Program-made: the position numbers and the translations under genes
Part shown: positions 8,264 to 15,954 of the stretch, in pieces
How the letters are laid out: every line of letters starts with the position of its first letter
How positions within the stretch are numbered: position 1 is the stretch's first letter
The notes under the pieces: model-generated
Database searches by the model: none
Told to the model about the DNA's origin: nothing
The model's input: only the letters and a program-made list of their open reading frames with translations
Source: Enterococcus raffinosus
GTDB taxonomy: Bacteria; Bacillota; Bacilli; Lactobacillales; Enterococcaceae
DNA length: 51,534 bases
NCBI RefSeq assembly: GCF_018917525.1
Contig: NZ_JAHLOS010000034.1
Location: forward strand, 1 to 51,534
Reading direction: 5' to 3'

Positions 8264-9106
8264 TTATCGCTTTACTTCTACGCGTTTGACATTCCACAAA
8301 GCAAGTACTAGAAACAGACAACTCGAAAGAAGTAAGATAGCGATCGGAAGAATCATATCATTTTGCCCGTTCATGATGATTCCTAGTTCTTCTTTTATTG
8401 TAGGCATTGCAGGTTTGTCCGCAGCGGTAAAGACATTTTCAGTTAATATTTGACGAATCAGTACAACGCCACTGGTCAATGGGAAATATTGGACAACCGT
8501 TTGCGCCATGTCAGGTAGACTTCCGATAGGAACATAACATCCGGTAAGAAAACCAATCAGGGGACCAATCACAGAAGTCATAGTGGAAAAAGTATCTATA
8601 CGTCGGAAAAAACTGGCAACAAAAAACATAAACGCGGAGGAACAAAAAACTGTAAGCAAACTAACGAAAAATAGCAAACCGAATTGTGACAAAGTCAGTA
8701 AATCGCCTTTTGAAAGAACCACAATATAGATTTCAGCAATTACAATAACAACGAGGGTGACTAATAATGAAATCAAGAAGGTGCTGAAGAAATAACCTAG
8801 CATGATCTTACTTTTAGAGATTGGTGAAATCATAAAATCCGTATAGACGTTTCGTTCCTTATCGCGAATCATCAAGCTGACCGAGCCGAGAGTGGAGCTG
8901 GCAGAGGCAATTGCGATTACACCAGCCAGCATCCAAGCATCGACAACTAGTCGTGGATGAGCAAGGACTGACAATGAGCTAACGATGCTGTCACCTAATA
9001 AAAAGACATATAGTACGACCATAATCAATGCACCAATAAATGATCCGATCACCGCTTGTTTGTTCTTAAAAAATAATAATAATCCTCTATAAACTAATGC
9101 ATTCAT
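8264..9106 (-). CDS. ABC-2 type transporter permease
   Basis: This integral membrane protein of about 280 residues has six hydrophobic segments and the ABC-2 family pattern (DrrB-like). An N-terminal segment is followed by a conserved cytoplasmic loop with RDKERNVYTDFMISPIS, then hydrophobic helices and a C-terminal segment before VKRVEVKR. I chose ATG at 9106 because AGGGAGAG lies 6-7 nt upstream; a longer frame would start at 9127. It overlaps the ATPase gene by 20 nt, so the two make one exporter. The substrate is unknown; drugs, peptides or lipids are possible. Confidence 0.9.
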   Translation of the reverse strand: MNALVYRGLLLFFKNKQAVIGSFIGALIMVVLYVFLLGDSIVSSLSVLAHPRLVVDAWMLAGVIAIASASSTLGSVSLMIRDKERNVYTDFMISPISKSKIMLGYFFSTFLISLLVTLVVIVIAEIYIVVLSKGDLLTLSQFGLLFFVSLLTVFCSSAFMFFVASFFRRIDTFSTMTSVIGPLIGFLTGCYVPIGSLPDMAQTVVQYFPLTSGVVLIRQILTENVFTAADKPAMPTIKEELGIIMNGQNDMILPIAILLLSSCLFLVLALWNVKRVEVKR

Positions 9107-9842
9107 AATGTTCTCTCCCTTTTTCAATAATTGTTAAAAAGACATCTTCTAATGTTAAACAATGGTAATTTTGTTTTAATGCGTCTGGAGCATCACATGC
9201 CATTACTTGACCAGCATCTAACATCAGAATATTGTCTGAGTCACGAGCTTCTTCCATGTAATGGGTAGTCAATACGACAGTCATATGATACTTTTCCTTT
9301 AACCTGTGAATCAGCTGCCACATATCAGCTCGAGAGCTGATGTCGAGACCTGTCGTTGGCTCATCTAAGAATAGTAGTGACGGTCTATTGAGCAGTGCTC
9401 GTGCAATATCAACTTTTCTTTTTTCACCGCCGGATAGTACGCCGTACCGTTTGTTTAGTAAATGGCTTGCTTGAACATCTTCTAGTTTTTGTTTGGCTAA
9501 AGATTTAGCTTCTTTCCAGTTATTTGTATAAAAGTATGCCCGTAGGAATAAATTTTCTTTTACGGATAAATCTGGATCCAAAATGCTGTTTTGAAAGACC
9601 ACGGAAATCATTGATTTGCGTTTAATGGAATCCGAATCAAGTTTTGTTCCTTCAAACAGGATTTCTCCATTGTCAGGTTTTGCTAAGCCGAGTATTAAAG
9701 AGATTAAGGTCGATTTTCCAGCACCATTTGGCCCGAGAATTGAAAATAATTCTCCTTCCTTGATCGAAAATGAAATAGATTTTAGCACTTCTTGTTGGTT
9801 ATATTGCTTGCTTAGATTAATGATTTTTACAAGTTCTTTCAT
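9087..9842 (-). CDS. ABC transporter ATP-binding protein (ABC-2 exporter)
   Basis: This is the ATPase partner of the permease at 8264-9106. It has Walker A GPNGAGKST (about 38-46), a Q-loop in VVFQNSILD, signature LSGGEKRK, Walker B LLFLDEPTTGLD and switch His in TTHYMEE. The length is 251 residues. The start ATG at 9842 has AAAAGGAGCTATT upstream. The pattern is DrrA/CcmA-like (export). A LytTR-DUF3021 pair of the kind often found beside such exporters lies about 1 kb upstream on the same strand, separated by an opposite-strand methyltransferase. Confidence 0.94.
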   Translation of the reverse strand: MKELVKIINLSKQYNQQEVLKSISFSIKEGELFSILGPNGAGKSTLISLILGLAKPDNGEILFEGTKLDSDSIKRKSMISVVFQNSILDPDLSVKENLFLRAYFYTNNWKEAKSLAKQKLEDVQASHLLNKRYGVLSGGEKRKVDIARALLNRPSLLFLDEPTTGLDISSRADMWQLIHRLKEKYHMTVVLTTHYMEEARDSDNILMLDAGQVMACDAPDALKQNYHCLTLEDVFLTIIEKGREHYECISL

Positions 9843-9891
9843 GATAATAGCTCCTTTTATTTATTAGCCTTATTTTTACTAGCAGATTTTT

Positions 9892-9956
9892 GAAGAACCA
9901 GCATTTTTTGTTCTTCTTGATAAATCCACTATAATCAACTATTTTTGCAGAAACAA
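9892..9956 (-). promoter_or_regulatory. Promoter and leader hairpin of the ABC-2 exporter
   Basis: On the minus strand, -35 TTGTTT (9956-9951) and -10 TATAGT (9933-9928) are 17 nt apart. Just downstream of the expected start, an inverted repeat GAAGAAC / GTTCTTC (9916-9910 and 9898-9892) with an 11-nt spacer could be an operator or a leader stem. Confidence 0.5.
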
Positions 9957-10054
9957 TGGCATTTCTCTAAGTGGTCGATAACTGCTTCTAAGGTGAATAA
10001 AACTACAAAAAATTTAGATAAGTTCTATAAGAAAGTAGTTCTTCGTAAGGGATT

Positions 10055-10063
10055 TGCTATAAT
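10055..10063 (+). promoter_or_regulatory. Extended -10 promoter for the methyltransferase
   Basis: TG-C-TATAAT is a consensus extended -10, about 28 nt before the start codon at 10091. No good -35 is visible. Confidence 0.5.
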
Positions 10064-10090
10064 AAAGGAATAAATATGTGAGGTGAGAGG

Positions 10091-10825
10091 ATGAAGGATA
10101 ACTATAGTACGTTTGCATATGATTACGATGAGTTCGGAGAAATTGATCATTATTTGGGAGCGGAAAAAACTTTTTTTAAATCTCTTTTTGCGAAGCATCA
10201 GGTCGAGAGTGTTTTAGATTGTGCCTGCGGAACAGGGCAGCATCTTTATATGATGTCTGAATTAGGGGTAAAGGTAGTAGGTTCAGATTATTCCCAAGCG
10301 ATGTTGGAGGTGGCTGAAAAGAACCTATCAGAAAGAGGAAAAGAAATACCATTGCATCAATGCGATTTTCGATTTTTAGAAGAGATATACAAAGACAAGT
10401 TCGATGCAATTGTCTGCCTAACGACCGCATTACCACACTTACACACGGAGATAGACTTGATCACAGCTCTAAAATCCATGAAGGCTCGTCTTAAGGATGG
10501 TGGATTATTGGTTTTAACTCAGGGTACGACGCATCGTAATTTGACGCTGCCGCCAATAGAGGTGGTTGTTAATCGTGAAGATTTTTCTCGTATCTTTGTA
10601 AAGGAACAAGATGATCAATTTCAGACGATTCATGTATTGGATTTGTATCACTCACCGAAACGCATGGAAAATAATCAATATGACATCGTTTATAAAATCA
10701 TTCTTGATGACGAGTATCGTGCATTATTGACTGAGGCTGGCTTTAAACAAATTCAAATTTACGGCGATTATGAAGGAACCCCCTATGATAAAGAAAGTAC
10801 ACGATTGATCGTTGTTGCACAGTAG
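10091..10825 (+). CDS. SAM-dependent methyltransferase (class I)
   Basis: The 244-residue protein has a clear SAM-binding Rossmann motif. Motif I is VLDCACGTGQ (41-50). The acidic end of strand 2 is VVGSDYSQAML (about 62-72). Motif II is FDAIVCLTTALPHL and motif III LKDGGLLVLTQG. It resembles the small free-standing ubiE/glycine-N-methyltransferase-like enzymes, and the substrate cannot be told. The start is ATG at 10091 with GTGAGGTGAGAGG upstream. It is the only plus-strand gene between two minus-strand groups. Confidence 0.85.
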   Translation: MKDNYSTFAYDYDEFGEIDHYLGAEKTFFKSLFAKHQVESVLDCACGTGQHLYMMSELGVKVVGSDYSQAMLEVAEKNLSERGKEIPLHQCDFRFLEEIYKDKFDAIVCLTTALPHLHTEIDLITALKSMKARLKDGGLLVLTQGTTHRNLTLPPIEVVVNREDFSRIFVKEQDDQFQTIHVLDLYHSPKRMENNQYDIVYKIILDDEYRALLTEAGFKQIQIYGDYEGTPYDKESTRLIVVAQ

Positions 10826-10827
10826 CG

Positions 10828-10865
10828 AGTAAAGGAGAACCAGATTACTCTGATTCTCCTTTACT
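10828..10865. terminator. Long inverted repeat between convergent genes
   Basis: Arms AGTAAAGGAGAACCAGA and TCTGATTCTCCTTTACT pair over 17 positions with one G-T/A-C position and loop TTAC. The 3' arm lies inside the last codons of the DUF3021 gene. No strong T-run follows on either strand, so intrinsic termination is probable but not classical. Confidence 0.55.
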
Positions 10866-11270
10866 TGCTTCATTTTGTTGTTGGATGAGTTCATTTATTT
10901 CGTTAGCCTCTTTTTTATCGTTGCTGTAAATAAAGAATTTGATAAAGGCGTAAATCAGCAGGGTGATACCAAAATTTTTCATTAATCCAATGAAACCCAA
11001 TCCCCAATTGTACAAAACATCACCGATTATGATTTGGATTAAAATCAATCCAATATAGATTACTTGGTTTATAACAATTCGGCGGTTTGAGTAATTCTCA
11101 TTGTCTTCAATGATAAAACGCAGAAGTCCGGAGATGACCGAAACGACCAGCATGTATTCGATGATATCAAACAGTGTGTCTTTACTGATAAGTAAATTTA
11201 TGGCGGCTAACAAGGTGAAGATCATAGAAGATAGACGAAAAACACTTTTTAGATAATCCACTAGCCTCAT
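10845..11270 (-). CDS. DUF3021 family membrane protein
   Basis: The 141 residues form about four transmembrane helices (about 15-30, 35-55, 70-90 and 95-115), then a charged C-terminal tail (NDKKEANEINELIQQQNEASKGESE). This matches the DUF3021 proteins encoded next to stand-alone LytTR regulators in Firmicutes, which are thought to be membrane partners controlling the regulator. It overlaps the LytTR gene by 4 nt (ATGA), so they are translationally coupled. No catalytic residues are seen. Confidence 0.82.
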   Translation of the reverse strand: MRLVDYLKSVFRLSSMIFTLLAAINLLISKDTLFDIIEYMLVVSVISGLLRFIIEDNENYSNRRIVINQVIYIGLILIQIIIGDVLYNWGLGFIGLMKNFGITLLIYAFIKFFIYSNDKKEANEINELIQQQNEASKGESE

Positions 11271-11716
11271 AGGCGTTTCCTCATTCCTAAACCTTTTTTC
11301 AAATCAGGAACATATTTTCTTGAAACAGCGACGCGCTCCTCATTTATCAATGTAGCCTCGAAGCGTCCACTGAAAGTAGGTGAAACAGCTTTAATGGCTT
11401 CAATATTTAGTAACAGTGATTTTCCAACACGAATAAACTTGTGCGGCAGCAGTTTTTCTTCTAGCTGGTAGAGCTTTTCGGCACTTTGACATACCAGATC
11501 CTTTGTATAAATAAAGCTCTTTTTATCAACTACTTCGATATAAAGAATATCTGAAAAAGGAATCTTGTAATGAGCGCCACTTTCTTCACCCACCAGAAAA
11601 AGTTTTTTCTCCTCTAGTATTGTTAAGACATTTTGCAGCGTATCAGTCACTTCATGAACCTTAAAGTTAGCCTTCTCTTCTTGTGAGGGGTTAATTATTT
11701 CAACCGAGGTCTTCAA
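11267..11716 (-). CDS. Stand-alone LytTR DNA-binding regulator
   Basis: The 149-residue protein has a short N-terminal part and a LytTR domain (about 45-149; typical IPFSDILYIEVVDKKSFIYT, KFIRVGKSLLLNIEAIKAV and ERVAVSRKYVPDLKK). It lacks a receiver domain. I chose the TTG start at 11716 with AGAAAGGA upstream. The longer frame starting at 11782 cannot be right, because a promoter (-35 11782-11777, -10 11758-11753) lies inside it. It is coupled to DUF3021, the usual regulator and membrane-partner pair. Confidence 0.87.
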   Translation of the reverse strand: MKTSVEIINPSQEEKANFKVHEVTDTLQNVLTILEEKKLFLVGEESGAHYKIPFSDILYIEVVDKKSFIYTKDLVCQSAEKLYQLEEKLLPHKFIRVGKSLLLNIEAIKAVSPTFSGRFEATLINEERVAVSRKYVPDLKKGLGMRKRL

Positions 11717-11752
11717 CAGAGCATCCTTTCTAGATCGTTTTCTATGGTTAAA

Positions 11753-11782
11753 AGTATAACAAGACGGTTTGATAGAGGTCAA
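11753..11782 (-). promoter_or_regulatory. Promoter of the LytTR-DUF3021 operon
   Basis: On the minus strand, -35 TTGACC (11782-11777) and -10 TATACT (11758-11753) have an 18-nt spacer. The expected start of transcription lies about 30 nt before the TTG start codon of the LytTR gene. Confidence 0.75.
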
Positions 11783-11856
11783 ATCAATAAAGCAGATTCT
11801 CGTGTAGTAACGTATAATGTGTAGTAGCTAGTATTTATGTAGAAAGGAAAGTATCT

Positions 11857-12429
11857 ATGATAAAAGGAAATAAAATAATGCTGAAGGCAGCGACTGTAAC
11901 AGATCGCCAACGAGTATACGAATGGTGCTTTCAATCAGAAACGACCAAATCCCATAGCGGACCGCCGGATTATCCTGAAAAAAAGATTGCGACTTTTAAA
12001 GAGTTTTACGAAGACTATTATGCGGAATATTATTTTAATGGAACGCAACCTGAGAAGGGACAAGGCTTTATCATTATGAATGATCAAGAAGCTGTGGGAT
12101 TCATTAGTTATTCGGCTTTTCATTTGAAACCGCATTCTGCGGAGCTGGATATCTGGATGAAAGATGAAGCAAATTGTGGAAAAGGCTTCGGAAATGATGC
12201 GATTCTAACCTTGAGTAACTATTTAAATCAACAGTTTGCAATTAAACTTCTAATTCTCGCACCGTCAACTAAAAATATTCGAGCAATTAAATCCTATGAA
12301 AAATCAGGGTTCAAGCGCACAAACAAAAATATGGCTGAATTTCTTTCGGAAGATTATCAATCTCTTTATGGAGCTGGAGATTACGGCGTTACAGGAACAG
12401 CGATTTTGGTAAAGTGCTTTGCAAAGTAA
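11857..12429 (+). CDS. GNAT family N-acetyltransferase
   Basis: The 190-residue protein has the GNAT fold in the RimJ/RimL or AAC(6')-like arrangement. The opening IMLKAATVTDRQRVYEWCFQ is typical of strand 1 and helix 1. The acetyl-CoA region follows (LDIWMKDEANCGKGFGNDAI, about 96-115, with a Q/RxxGxG-like CGKGFG). NIRAIKSYEKSGFKR (about 144-158) gives the usual YEKxGF motif. The acceptor substrate is unknown. The start is ATG at 11857 after AGAAAGGAAAG. A TATAAT box at 11813-11818 may drive it, divergent from the LytTR promoter. Confidence 0.85.
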   Translation: MIKGNKIMLKAATVTDRQRVYEWCFQSETTKSHSGPPDYPEKKIATFKEFYEDYYAEYYFNGTQPEKGQGFIIMNDQEAVGFISYSAFHLKPHSAELDIWMKDEANCGKGFGNDAILTLSNYLNQQFAIKLLILAPSTKNIRAIKSYEKSGFKRTNKNMAEFLSEDYQSLYGAGDYGVTGTAILVKCFAK

Positions 12430-12466
12430 AAAACTCCCGATTAAACGGAAGTCTTCTACGAAAAAG

Positions 12467-12934
12467 CTAATTTAAAATGGCTAATCCAAAGGAAAGATAG
12501 GTTGCATATATGATCCAAATCAGGTAAGGAATGAAGCAAATTGCTGCTCCTTTAGATGTAGCGCGAAACTCACGAATACTGAAAATAATCGTTATCAAAA
12601 GGAAAAGACTGATAAATGATGCGATCCAAAAGTGTGATCCACCGAAGAAAATGATACTCCAAATGAAATTAAGCACCAGTTGGATGCCAAAAAGAAAATA
12701 GGCAAGTGTTTTATTTTTTGGTACTTTGCTGTCAATGACTAGAAATAACGCTAGACCGATCAAAGCGTAAAGTACTGTCCAAATGATTCCAACGATATTT
12801 CCTGGCGGTGCCAAAAAGGGCTTATTTAGCTGAGCATAGACAGCAGGAATATCGCCAGCAAAAAATCCTGATATAGAACCTATCAATTCTACACCAATGA
12901 TACAAGCGAGCAATTTAAAAAATCGATTTAACAT
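12467..12934 (-). CDS. tspO: TspO/MBR family protein
   Basis: This 155-residue protein is a five-helix membrane protein of the tryptophan-rich sensory / mitochondrial benzodiazepine receptor family, which binds porphyrins and related ligands. Typical parts are ELIGSISGFFAGDIPAVYAQLNKPFLAPPG (about 16-45), the IIWTVLYALIGLALFLV helix, LNFIWSIIFFG and IPYLIWIIYATYLSFGLAILN. The bacterial role is unsettled. The start is ATG at 12934 with AAAGGAGGCAAAC upstream. Confidence 0.92.
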   Translation of the reverse strand: MLNRFFKLLACIIGVELIGSISGFFAGDIPAVYAQLNKPFLAPPGNIVGIIWTVLYALIGLALFLVIDSKVPKNKTLAYFLFGIQLVLNFIWSIIFFGGSHFWIASFISLFLLITIIFSIREFRATSKGAAICFIPYLIWIIYATYLSFGLAILN

Positions 12935-12981
12935 AGTTTGCCTCCTTTATTATTGAAGCGTTGTTGTACTACAGGATACTC

Positions 12982-12998
12982 TATACTTAATCAGTATA
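12982..12998. repeat. 17-bp palindrome upstream of tspO
   Basis: TATACT-TAATC-AGTATA is a perfect inverted repeat with 6-bp arms, about 50 bp upstream of the tspO start. It overlaps possible -10 hexamers on both strands, so it may be an operator or part of the tspO promoter. Confidence 0.35.
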
Positions 12999-13062
12999 AC
13001 GAGGATTATCATCAAAAGAAAAAAAGATGCTTAAGAAAACTAATATAATCTTAGCAAAAGAA

Positions 13063-13125
13063 TGTTATAATAATTCGGAAGATTTTCTAAAGCCAAGAGA
13101 TTGGCAACTTGCAAAATTTGTAAGT
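13063..13125 (+). promoter_or_regulatory. ireB promoter and leader hairpins
   Basis: An extended -10 (TGT-TATAAT, 13063-13071) precedes a leader of roughly 105 nt. The leader holds two small stems: GCCAA-GAGA-TTGGC (13092-13105), then AACTTGCAAA/TTTGTAAGTT (13106-13125), which is followed by a T-rich stretch. The second stem could be a weak attenuator. Confidence 0.45.
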
Positions 13126-13182
13126 TTTGTCTTCTTTTAGTAAAATGTAATTGTTGATAATTCCAAGGAGAGGTGTGAGAAA

Positions 13183-13452
13183 ATGGGATACACAGATGAA
13201 ACAGTCCGTTTTGATTTTGATGACAACCGTAAAAAAGAGATTAGCGAAACACTGACGATTGTCTACAATGCTTTAGCTGAAAAAGGCTATAACCCAATCA
13301 ACCAAATCGTCGGCTATTTATTATCAGGAGATCCTGCGTATATTCCTCGTTATCAAGATGCACGAAACTTGATTCGTCGTCACGAGCGCGATGAAGTGAT
13401 GGAAGTTTTAGTGAAATATTACTTGAAGGATCATGGTATAGATATTCGATGA
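13183..13452 (+). CDS. ireB: IreB family regulatory protein (UPF0297/DUF965)
   Basis: IreB is a small cytoplasmic protein. In Enterococcus faecalis it is a substrate of the IreK serine/threonine kinase and acts against intrinsic cephalosporin resistance. The 89 residues begin M-G-Y-T-D-E-T, so both threonines reported as phosphorylated (Thr4 and Thr7) are present. The rest ([27 protein letters not shown]) is the conserved family core. The ribosome site AAGGAGAGGTG precedes the ATG. It overlaps ruvX by 4 nt, the usual ireB-ruvX-DUF1292 operon. Confidence 0.95.
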   Translation: MGYTDETVRFDFDDNRKKEISETLTIVYNALAEKGYNPINQIVGYLLSGDPAYIPRYQDARNLIRRHERDEVMEVLVKYYLKDHGIDIR

Positions 13453-13877
13453 GAGTAATGGGATTAGATGTCGGCTCAAAGACTGTCGGAATTGCGGTCA
13501 GCGATCCATTTGGCTGGACGGCTCAAGGAGTCGAGATCATCCGAATTGATGAAGAAAAAGGGAAGTTTGGCTTTGAACGCTTAGGTGAATTGGTCAAGGA
13601 ATACCAAGTGACTAAGTTTGTGGTAGGGCTCCCTAAAAACATGAATAATTCGATTGGTCCTAGAGCAGAGGCTTCGATGGTTTATGCGGAAAAAATCAAA
13701 GAACTTTTTGATTTACCGGTAGAATTCCAGGACGAACGACTAACGACAGTGCAAGCTGAACGAATGTTGGTGGAACAAGCGGATGTCTCGCGATCAAAAA
13801 GAAAGAAAGTAATCGACAAACTTGCTGCGGTCATGATTCTACAAAATTATCTTGATCGAACGAGCAATAAACTTTAG
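13449..13877 (+). CDS. ruvX: Holliday junction resolvase-like RuvX (YqgF)
   Basis: A 142-residue RNase H-fold nuclease of the YqgF/RuvX family, thought to act in 16S rRNA 5' end maturation and possibly on Holliday junctions. Motifs are [16 protein letters not shown] (5-20) with the first catalytic Asp, [11 protein letters not shown] and QDERLTT with the acidic residue. The C-terminal [13 protein letters not shown] carries the last Asp. It is coupled to ireB by an ATGA overlap and followed 15 nt later by the DUF1292 gene. Confidence 0.95.
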   Translation: MRVMGLDVGSKTVGIAVSDPFGWTAQGVEIIRIDEEKGKFGFERLGELVKEYQVTKFVVGLPKNMNNSIGPRAEASMVYAEKIKELFDLPVEFQDERLTTVQAERMLVEQADVSRSKRKKVIDKLAAVMILQNYLDRTSNKL

Positions 13878-13892
13878 AAAAGAGGAATAGAT

Positions 13893-14216
13893 ATGGCACA
13901 TGAACACACACATGACCATGATCACGAGCACGATCATGACCACGAACATGAAGTAATTACTTTAGTGGATGATGAAGGAAATGAAACACTCTACGAAATT
14001 CTTTTGACAATCGATGGTCAAGAAGAATTTAATCGCAATTATGTACTGCTTTATCCAGCGGGTGCACCTGAAGATGAAGATGTTGAATTGCAAGCCTACG
14101 CATACGTTGAAAACGAAGACGGCAGCGAAGGTGAATTACAACAAATCGAAACGGACGCTGAATGGGATATGATTGAAGAAGTCTTCAATACATTCATGAC
14201 TGAAGAAGAAGAATAG
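13893..14216 (+). CDS. DUF1292 (YrzB-like) protein with a His-rich N-terminus
   Basis: The 107-residue acidic protein has a DUF1292 core ([19 protein letters not shown]..., about 22-107). It belongs to the conserved ireB-ruvX-yrzB unit; the function is not known. The first 20 residues are an unusual run of alternating His and Asp/Glu (nine His), which should bind divalent metals such as zinc or nickel. The start is ATG at 13893 with AGAGGAA upstream, and a terminator follows. Confidence 0.9.
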   Translation: MAHEHTHDHDHEHDHDHEHEVITLVDDEGNETLYEILLTIDGQEEFNRNYVLLYPAGAPEDEDVELQAYAYVENEDGSEGELQQIETDAEWDMIEEVFNTFMTEEEE

Positions 14217-14222
14217 AGAAAC

Positions 14223-14256
14223 AAGCGGAATCCTGATAAATGAGGATTCCGCTTTT
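14223..14256 (+). terminator. Terminator of the ireB-ruvX operon
   Basis: Twelve-bp arms AAGCGGAATCCT and AGGATTCCGCTT are followed by a short T-run (TTTT). Confidence 0.88.
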
Positions 14257-14268
14257 ATAATACAGAAT

Positions 14269-14457
14269 TTATTTATTTTGTCTCATCTCCACTATAAACG
14301 AGAAAAGGCTGACGATAAAAAATGTCGGCAAGATAAAATGAATGAATGTGAATAAACTTAATTGCTCTTTTGCTAAATAACTACAAAGCGAAGCAATGGA
14401 ACATAAACATCCCAAAGTTATCGCATGATCTAAATTATTTTTCAGAGATTTAATCAT
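14269..14457 (-). CDS. Small hydrophobic protein, unknown
   Basis: A 62-residue frame starts at ATG 14457 with AGAGAGGAAGG just upstream. It encodes two hydrophobic segments (about 14-28 and 36-57) with a lysine-rich N-terminus (MIKSLKNN), so a two-helix membrane protein is likely. No family was recognised. The good ribosome site and position between terminators favour a real gene, but it could be a chance frame. Confidence 0.5.
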   Translation of the reverse strand: MIKSLKNNLDHAITLGCLCSIASLCSYLAKEQLSLFTFIHFILPTFFIVSLFSFIVEMRQNK

Positions 14458-14793
14458 GAGGCCTTCCTCTCTTTAAAAGACGATGTATTTGAAAGTTGAA
14501 TACCAATTGTCTAATCGACCATTCTCGTTTATTAAATGATAAATCAAAAAACTCTGTCTGTTTGATTTATGTCGTAAAAGAGGCATATTAGGTCGCAAAC
14601 GTATGAAAAAGCGGAAGTTTAAATTCCTTTGAGAAAGCATTTTAGGATTTTACTAGAGGAAATGATAAGAGTATTGGATGATGAAAACGCCATTTTCTAT
14701 TCGAATTCCATTATTATTTTAATGAATTATCAGCAAAACGACTGTACAAGCTAATCATTTGTTTCCTAACAAAGGAAAGCGTAACATTATTTG
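14458..14793. other. Intergenic stretch with no recognised gene
   Basis: The sequence is AT-rich, with scattered stops in all frames and no convincing hairpin with T-run. It must contain the lactate oxidase promoter, but no clear -35/-10 pair could be picked. TTTCC-TAACAAA-GGAAA (near 14762-14778) is a small inverted repeat of unknown meaning. Confidence 0.4.
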
Positions 14794-14807
14794 TATAAAC
14801 GTTATCA
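14794..14807 (+). promoter_or_regulatory. Candidate CcpA site (cre) before lactate oxidase
   Basis: TATAAACGTTATCA matches the cre consensus TGWNANCGNTNWCA at all fixed positions except the second base. It lies directly upstream of the ribosome site (GGAGG, 14812-14816), where bound CcpA would act as a road-block. This suggests catabolite control by glucose. Confidence 0.5.
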
Positions 14808-14827
14808 CTTTGGAGGTAGGAATTCAG

Positions 14828-15931
14828 ATGGAGAAAATTTATCAAGCTAGCACAGCAGAAGGTGCAATCGATTTTATAAATATGTACGATCTAGAAGAAG
14901 CTGCGAAAGAGGTTATACCAAAAGGTGGTTATGGCTATATCAGCAGTGGTGCAGGAGATATTTTTACGTATCAAGAAAATGAAAGGGCTTTTAATCATAA
15001 GCTGATTATCCCTCACGTATTAAGAGATGTTGAATTGCCAGATACAAAGACGAAGTTCGACGGTGAGGAGTTAACTGTTCCCATTATTATGGCCCCCGTC
15101 GCTGCTCACGGGTTGGCGAATGTGGCAGCCGAACGAGCTTCAGCTAAAGGTGTAGCCCGTTTTGGGACCATTTATACGGCCAGCTCCTATGCCTCTTGTA
15201 CTTTGGAAGAAATCCGTGAAGCTGGCGGAGAAGATGCCCCGCAATGGTTCCAATTTTATATGAGTAAGGATAATGGAATCAATCAAGATATTTTATCTAT
15301 GGCAAAGCGCAATGGAGCGAAAGCAATTGTGTTGACTGCCGATGCAACTGTTGGAGGTAATCGTGAGACGGATCGACGCAATGGCTTTACTTTTCCTTTA
15401 GCAATGCCGATTGTTCAAGCGTATCAATCAGGAATTGGACAGACGATGGATGCAGTTTATGGCTCATCAAAACAAAAACTAAGTCCGAAAGATGTTGAAT
15501 TTATTGCAAGTTATTCTGATCTTCCGGTTTATGTCAAAGGTGTTCAATCCGAAGAAGATGTCGAAAGAGCACTTAGTTCGGGAGCTTCAGGAATTTGGGT
15601 CTCCAACCATGGCGGACGTCAATTAGACGGTGGGCCAGCCTCCTTTGATTCGTTACAATATGTTGCCGATGCAGTGGCAGGAAGAGCGCCAATTGTTTTT
15701 GATAGCGGCGTCCGACGTGGTCAGCATGTCTTTAAGGCACTTGCTTCCGGTGCAGATCTAGTTGCAATTGGTCGACCTGCGATTTACGGATTGGCACTTG
15801 GTGGAGCTACTGGTGTACAGCAAGTCTTTGATTTCTTCAAAAGGGAACTGGAAATGGTGATGCAATTAGCTGGTACTCAAACGATAGAGGACATTAAAAA
15901 AATTGTTTTAAGAGAGAATCGTTACTTGTAA
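14828..15931 (+). CDS. L-lactate oxidase (FMN alpha-hydroxy-acid oxidase)
   Basis: This FMN enzyme oxidises L-lactate with oxygen to pyruvate and hydrogen peroxide. The 367 residues follow the Aerococcus viridans lactate oxidase pattern from memory. GGYGYISSGAGD is near the N-terminus. The FMN site follows (IMAPVAAHGLAN). The active-site region FQFYMSKDNG and AIVLTADATVGGNRETD come next. The substrate loop holds YGSSKQKLSP. VSNHGGRQLDGGP carries the catalytic His and Arg, and FDSGVRRG the phosphate site. I chose ATG at 14828 after TGGAGGTAGG; a longer frame begins 69 nt upstream without a ribosome site. Lactate dehydrogenase or glycolate oxidase activity is less likely. Confidence 0.9.
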   Translation: MEKIYQASTAEGAIDFINMYDLEEAAKEVIPKGGYGYISSGAGDIFTYQENERAFNHKLIIPHVLRDVELPDTKTKFDGEELTVPIIMAPVAAHGLANVAAERASAKGVARFGTIYTASSYASCTLEEIREAGGEDAPQWFQFYMSKDNGINQDILSMAKRNGAKAIVLTADATVGGNRETDRRNGFTFPLAMPIVQAYQSGIGQTMDAVYGSSKQKLSPKDVEFIASYSDLPVYVKGVQSEEDVERALSSGASGIWVSNHGGRQLDGGPASFDSLQYVADAVAGRAPIVFDSGVRRGQHVFKALASGADLVAIGRPAIYGLALGGATGVQQVFDFFKRELEMVMQLAGTQTIEDIKKIVLRENRYL

Positions 15932-15954
15932 AAGAAGCTTTTTCTTTTATAATT
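15929..15954 (+). terminator. Weak hairpin at the lactate oxidase stop codon
   Basis: TAAAAGAA and TTCTTTTA form an AT-rich 8-bp stem that includes the stop codon TAA. The stability is low. Confidence 0.4.
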
